Shown here: one piece after another, positions 7,566 through 11,282 of the stretch
Layout: every line of letters begins with the position of its first letter
Position numbering within the stretch: position 1 is the first letter of the stretch
Source: Methylophilus sp.
GTDB taxonomy: Bacteria; Pseudomonadota; Gammaproteobacteria; Burkholderiales; Methylophilaceae
DNA: 11,282 bases
Reading direction: 5' to 3'
NCBI GenBank assembly: GCA_027489475.1
Contig: JAIXZQ010000079.1
Location: 1 to 11,282 of the forward strand
Notes under the pieces: model-generated
What the model saw: only the letters and a program-made list of their open reading frames with translations
Databases searched by the model: none
Told to the model about the DNA's origin: nothing
Made by a program: the position numbers and the translations under genes

Positions 7566-8843
7566 CTAGGATGCCGCGTATACCTTGTCGATAAAGTAGC
7601 TGGTGCGTTGTTTGAGCCGCATGCGGGTTTGCAGTAACTGCGGTAATTGCTCGGGTTTGAGGCACTGCACGATGTTTAAGGTCAGTGCCTCGCGCAGGTC
7701 TATGATTTCGCCTTCTTCATCGGCGTCATCGCTCAGCATCTGAATAAATGGGCGCAGGGGTTGTTGCGGATTGGTCGACAACACCGTGGCCAAGGTTTGG
7801 TCTGACAGACGCACCACGCTGCCTGGCGGGTAGATGCCTAAACATTTGATAAAGCGACGCAACATGGTTTGATCAAATTGGTGGCGTTGCTGCGCAAACA
7901 TGGCACTCAGCGCCTCATACGGCGTTTTACTCAAGGCCGGGTTGGCGGGGTTGCACAGGTTGTCATACATATTGGCAATAATCAAAATATGCGCCAGCGG
8001 ATCAATCTGCTCGCAATGCAGGCCTTTGGGGTAGCCGCTGCCGTCGGCAAATTCATGGTGTTGTGCAATCAGTGTCAAGATTTTGCGTGGCACCGAGACC
8101 TCTTTCAACATGGTCAGGCCAAGCACCACATGGGTTTGATAGATGGCGGTTTCACGCACCGTCAGTGGATCGCGTTTGAGCAAAATCTTGTCGCTGATTT
8201 GGCGTTTGCCGATGTCATGCAAAATCGCCGCCATGCCTAAATTCACCGCATCTTCATCGGTAATATTCAGGTTTTTCGCCAGTAACATACTCACGACCAG
8301 CGTGTTGAGTTCATGCAGATAGTGTTGGTCGCCAATGCGGTGACCATTCATGGCGTGTATGGCGACATCGCCTTCGGTCAGGGTGCTGGTCACCAAGTCT
8401 TGCACCAGGGTTTCTGCCTGACTGTAGGCTTGTTCTGGGCGCTCGGTGGTGAGTTTTTGGATAATCTTGACCTCGGCGCAGGTGTTCATAAACTTCTGCT
8501 CACTCTCGCCGATGGCTTGCCGCAAGGCCAATTGTTTACGCTGCGTAGGGCTTAGCTCAGGCGTTTCGTCTATGATTTCTACGTTGGTGCTGTTGTTTTT
8601 TCTGAGCGGAAACTCCAGCACATTTTGGTCGGCTTTGAGGGGCGGATTTGAGCTGCGCTTGGGGTCATAACGCAGCTGTTTCAGCCCCAAAGATTTGATG
8701 GTTTCGATTTGACCATCGTCAGTGATTTTAAAATTACTGACCGAGAATGGATGGTCCATCCAGCCTAAATCCAAGTGGACATATAAGCCCACTTGCAACT
8801 GGTCAATATCTATATAAAAGGTGTCAGAAGCGTGATTAGGCAT
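7566..8843 (-). CDS. DUF3391/HD-GYP cyclic-di-GMP phosphodiesterase-like protein
   Basis: A 425-residue cytoplasmic protein. Residues 8-75 form a DUF3391 domain (IDIDQLQVGLYV, W28, HPF at 31-33). Residues 95-165 are polar and probably helical. Residues 170-330 form an HD-GYP domain, which in active members hydrolyses c-di-GMP. Visible sites are His177, His209-Asp210 in HDIGK, His238, His262-His263 and GSGYP (268-272). The later segment reads ANMYDNLCNP, with Asn291 where the usual motif has a metal-binding Asp (aDvyDAL). I recall a similar N-x-YD-x-LCNP form in other proteobacterial members, so it may be a subfamily trait. The C-terminal 95 residues (YPPGSVVRL onward) form an extra conserved region. 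The ATG at 8843 overlaps the upstream GGDEF-EAL stop by 8 bases (ATGCCTAA). No good Shine-Dalgarno is present, so translational coupling is likely. Activity is uncertain. Confidence 0.9.
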   Translation of the reverse strand: MPNHASDTFYIDIDQLQVGLYVHLDLGWMDHPFSVSNFKITDDGQIETIKSLGLKQLRYDPKRSSNPPLKADQNVLEFPLRKNNSTNVEIIDETPELSPTQRKQLALRQAIGESEQKFMNTCAEVKIIQKLTTERPEQAYSQAETLVQDLVTSTLTEGDVAIHAMNGHRIGDQHYLHELNTLVVSMLLAKNLNITDEDAVNLGMAAILHDIGKRQISDKILLKRDPLTVRETAIYQTHVVLGLTMLKEVSVPRKILTLIAQHHEFADGSGYPKGLHCEQIDPLAHILIIANMYDNLCNPANPALSKTPYEALSAMFAQQRHQFDQTMLRRFIKCLGIYPPGSVVRLSDQTLATVLSTNPQQPLRPFIQMLSDDADEEGEIIDLREALTLNIVQCLKPEQLPQLLQTRMRLKQRTSYFIDKVYAAS

Positions 8844-11282
8844 GGCGTTTTATTGTTCTTTCGTTATTGAGCAACAGCAACTTTAAGAAATCATCTGCAT
8901 TGACTGGGTAGGCATACAAAAAGCCTTGTGCGGTTTGGCAACCGAGTTTTTTCAGGAATTTTTCCTGTTCCTCGGTTTCTACGCCCTCGGCCACGACTTT
9001 AAAGCCTAGTTGGGTGGCCATCGCATAAATGGCGCTGGTAATCGCTGCATCGTCTTTGTCATCCGGCAAGTCTTTGACAAAGCTGCGGTCAATTTTAATC
9101 TGGTCTAGCGGCAGGCGCTTGAGGTGCGACAATGAGGAATAGCCTGTGCCAAAGTCATCAATCGCAATGCTCACCCCCAGCAGTTTGAGCTGGTTAAAGG
9201 TGTCCACCACATGCTGGGTATGCTGCATCAGCGTGCTTTCGGTGATTTCCAGTTCAATCAACGCCGGGTCTACCCCAGTTTCCATCAAGATGCCATACAC
9301 GGTATCGGCAAACTTGCTCTTCATAATCTGCACCCCAGACACATTGATGGCAATTTTTTTAAATTCTGGATGTTGCTGCTGCCAAATTTGCGCTTGACGC
9401 ACAGACTCTGTTAGCGCCCATTCGCCTATACTGAGAATCAGCCCGGTTTCTTCTGCCAAGGGGATAAACTTGCCGGGTGAAATAATGCCTTGCGTCGGAT
9501 GTATCCAACGAATCAGCGCTTCGGCGCCCACCATCAGCCCAGTTTTGAGGTCGATTTGTGCCTGATAGAACATCTGCAACTGCTGTTTAATCAAGGCCTG
9601 ACGCAAATCCGTTTCTAATTGGAAATGCTCGACCGCATCGCGGCTCAGCGCAGCGTCATAAAACGCCACATGATTTTTACCGTTGTTTTTTATCTCATAC
9701 ATGGCCAAGTCAGCGGCTTTAATCAGACTTTCGACATCCTGACCGTCGTGCGGATACATCGAGATGCCTATGCTGGCGCCGATAAACAACTCGTGGTGGT
9801 CAATCATAAACGCGCGGCGCAAAGCATCCAGAATGTCATGTGCTTTTTGCATGGCGTCGGCTTTGCCGTGCAGGTTTTCCAGCATCACGATAAACTCATC
9901 GCCACCCAAACGACCCACAATATCTGACTCACGCAACGAGGCCTGCAAACGCTCGGTGACCCCAAGCAATAACTGGTCACCCGAATAATGACCTAGGCTG
10001 TCATTAATGTTTTTAAACCGGTCGAGGTCGATAAACAGCACGGCCGCAGGCTGGTTATTGCGTTGTGCCCGTTGCAAAGCATGGGTAAACAAATGGTTAA
10101 TCAGTCTGCGGTTAGGCAGTCCGGTCAATGGATCGTGGTTCACCAAGGAGTGTAACTGGCTCTGCGATCGCTTCATCTCAGTGATGTCGGCAAACACGCC
10201 CACATAGTTGGTAATCACATTGGCATGGTTACGCACTGCAGTGATAGTCATCCACTCGGTGTAGCTTTCACCGTTTTTGCGAATATTTTCAATCTCGCCC
10301 GACCATTTGCCTTGCCGTTTGAGTGCGCTAAACAGGCCACGCGGACGCTGTTTGAAGATTTGTGGTTTGGTGCCCAACACTTCTTCTTCATGGTAGCCAG
10401 TAATCAGCGTATAGCCTTGGTTCATGCCCACCAATTCGCCATTCGGGTTGACGATCATGATGCCTTCGGTGGTGCTGTCAAAGGCAATTTTGGCCAGTTT
10501 GAGATGCTTGCCGGTTTGTTCACGGTCAATGGCCACGCTCAAGGTTCGGCCAATCGCCATCAATGAGCCCAGCTCTTGTGAGCTGGTGGCGTCGGCATCA
10601 AAGCACCGCTCAATAATCATTGAGCCCCACCACTCGTTGTCTATCATCAACGGCACAATCACCAGATTGACTGTGTCATGACATTTGAGCAAAGCACGTT
10701 CGTGCGGTGGTAAGGTTTGGGCATCGCACATGACCGGCTGGCCTTGTGACAACAAGAGATACCAGCGTTGCAATTCAGGGGCTAAAAACGAAACGCTTTC
10801 CCAGTGGCTAGAGGTGGCATGAAAGCCATTGATGGCCCAATGATAGAGTGCCTTAGAGCGCATCTCTGTTTTTTTATGGTTGAGTACACTCTCATGTTGC
10901 AATAACACGGCGCGCGAAAAACGGAACGACAAGCAGCATTGCTGCAACACGTTTTCAGCCACCGCATGCCAGCGCTCGGCCGAGTGCAGCATCCAGTCAC
11001 ACGAAATCAAGGTGTCCAGCACCGCGCTGCGGTTCATCAACTGGCTTTGTATGAATTTTTGCTCGCTGACATCGCGCGCCACGGTAATCAAATGGCTGGG
11101 TTCGTTGCGGGGCGTATGGTAGGCCACCTTATGCACTTCCAGCGTTTTATAGCCGCCTTGTGGCAGATGTACCAACTCTTCACTATGGTAGGCCTGACGG
11201 CTTTGCCAGACTTGCTGGTCTGACTTTTCGTGATGCTCAAAGCTGTTGCGAAACACCGGATGCAGGTGGTCAGCAATTTGCA
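8836..11282 (-). CDS. PAS-GAF-PAS-GGDEF-EAL cyclic-di-GMP protein, 5' end beyond the window
   Basis: A sensor protein with both c-di-GMP synthase and phosphodiesterase domains. The frame stays open to the window edge and begins inside a PAS domain (KVAYHT...ITVARDVSE), so the start is missing; the in-frame GTG at 11256 is not a credible start. Counting from that GTG: end of PAS 1-66, GAF-like region 75-245, second PAS 250-363, GGDEF 367-535, EAL 545-796. The GGDEF active-site loop (451-455) is intact, with the inhibitory RxxD site R442/D445 five residues before it. The EAL domain keeps E579-A-L, E670, DDFGTGYSS (700-708), K721 and EGVE (757-760), so both activities look possible. YQAQ replaces the common YQPQ at 564-567. 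No transmembrane segment is visible in this part. It overlaps the HD-GYP gene downstream by 8 bases, forming one operon. Confidence 0.95.
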   Translation of the reverse strand, partial: QIADHLHPVFRNSFEHHEKSDQQVWQSRQAYHSEELVHLPQGGYKTLEVHKVAYHTPRNEPSHLITVARDVSEQKFIQSQLMNRSAVLDTLISCDWMLHSAERWHAVAENVLQQCCLSFRFSRAVLLQHESVLNHKKTEMRSKALYHWAINGFHATSSHWESVSFLAPELQRWYLLLSQGQPVMCDAQTLPPHERALLKCHDTVNLVIVPLMIDNEWWGSMIIERCFDADATSSQELGSLMAIGRTLSVAIDREQTGKHLKLAKIAFDSTTEGIMIVNPNGELVGMNQGYTLITGYHEEEVLGTKPQIFKQRPRGLFSALKRQGKWSGEIENIRKNGESYTEWMTITAVRNHANVITNYVGVFADITEMKRSQSQLHSLVNHDPLTGLPNRRLINHLFTHALQRAQRNNQPAAVLFIDLDRFKNINDSLGHYSGDQLLLGVTERLQASLRESDIVGRLGGDEFIVMLENLHGKADAMQKAHDILDALRRAFMIDHHELFIGASIGISMYPHDGQDVESLIKAADLAMYEIKNNGKNHVAFYDAALSRDAVEHFQLETDLRQALIKQQLQMFYQAQIDLKTGLMVGAEALIRWIHPTQGIISPGKFIPLAEETGLILSIGEWALTESVRQAQIWQQQHPEFKKIAINVSGVQIMKSKFADTVYGILMETGVDPALIELEITESTLMQHTQHVVDTFNQLKLLGVSIAIDDFGTGYSSLSHLKRLPLDQIKIDRSFVKDLPDDKDDAAITSAIYAMATQLGFKVVAEGVETEEQEKFLKKLGCQTAQGFLYAYPVNADDFLKLLLLNNERTIKRHA

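Noticed and set aside
10225..10566. Plus-strand open frame of 113 codons opposite the second PAS domain
   Set aside because: It is antisense to conserved PAS sequence, has no family resemblance, and looks like a by-product of codon bias.
8836..11282. Possibility that the GGDEF-EAL gene is complete from the GTG at 11256
   Set aside because: The frame continues open to the window edge and the protein begins in the middle of a PAS domain, so it is truncated by the window.

Overview
This window is gene-dense chromosomal DNA from a Gram-negative bacterium, most likely a betaproteobacterium and perhaps Methylophilaceae-like. That placement rests on the ileS-lspA operon, an outer-membrane TonB-dependent receptor, a DUF3391/HD-GYP protein of a type I associate with betaproteobacteria, and roughly even GC content. 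It is from family resemblance alone and is only moderately secure. I see no mobile element, CRISPR array, rRNA or tRNA, and no stretch over 80 bases lacks a gene.

Layout. (1) Bases 1-3668, plus strand: isoleucyl-tRNA synthetase (ileS, its first codon or two lying outside the window), lipoprotein signal peptidase (lspA, overlapping ileS by 8 bases), then a small DUF1905 protein. (2) Bases 3665-4564, minus strand: a DUF808/YedI-type inner-membrane protein. It converges on the DUF1905 gene; both stop codons lie in one shared TTAA, which is part of a 9-bp inverted repeat. (3) Bases 4628-7520, plus strand, divergent from the DUF808 gene: a small exported Cys-containing DUF2946 protein followed by a TonB-dependent receptor. 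This is probably an uptake operon, possibly for a metal or metal chelate. (4) Bases 7566-11282, minus strand: a cyclic-di-GMP signalling pair. A PAS-GAF-PAS-GGDEF-EAL protein, cut by the window end, lies upstream of and overlaps by 8 bases a DUF3391/HD-GYP protein. A GC-rich inverted repeat separates this operon from the receptor gene.

How the genes work together: ileS-lspA is housekeeping (tRNA charging and lipoprotein maturation). The DUF2946/receptor pair looks like regulated nutrient uptake. The GGDEF-EAL/HD-GYP pair joins sensing domains to synthesis and breakdown of c-di-GMP. I found no clearly undescribed system. The points most worth a second look are the Cys-motif DUF2946 protein paired with the receptor and the paired hairpins between them, the shared-stop inverted repeat, and the Asn at a usual metal-ligand Asp position in the HD-GYP protein.
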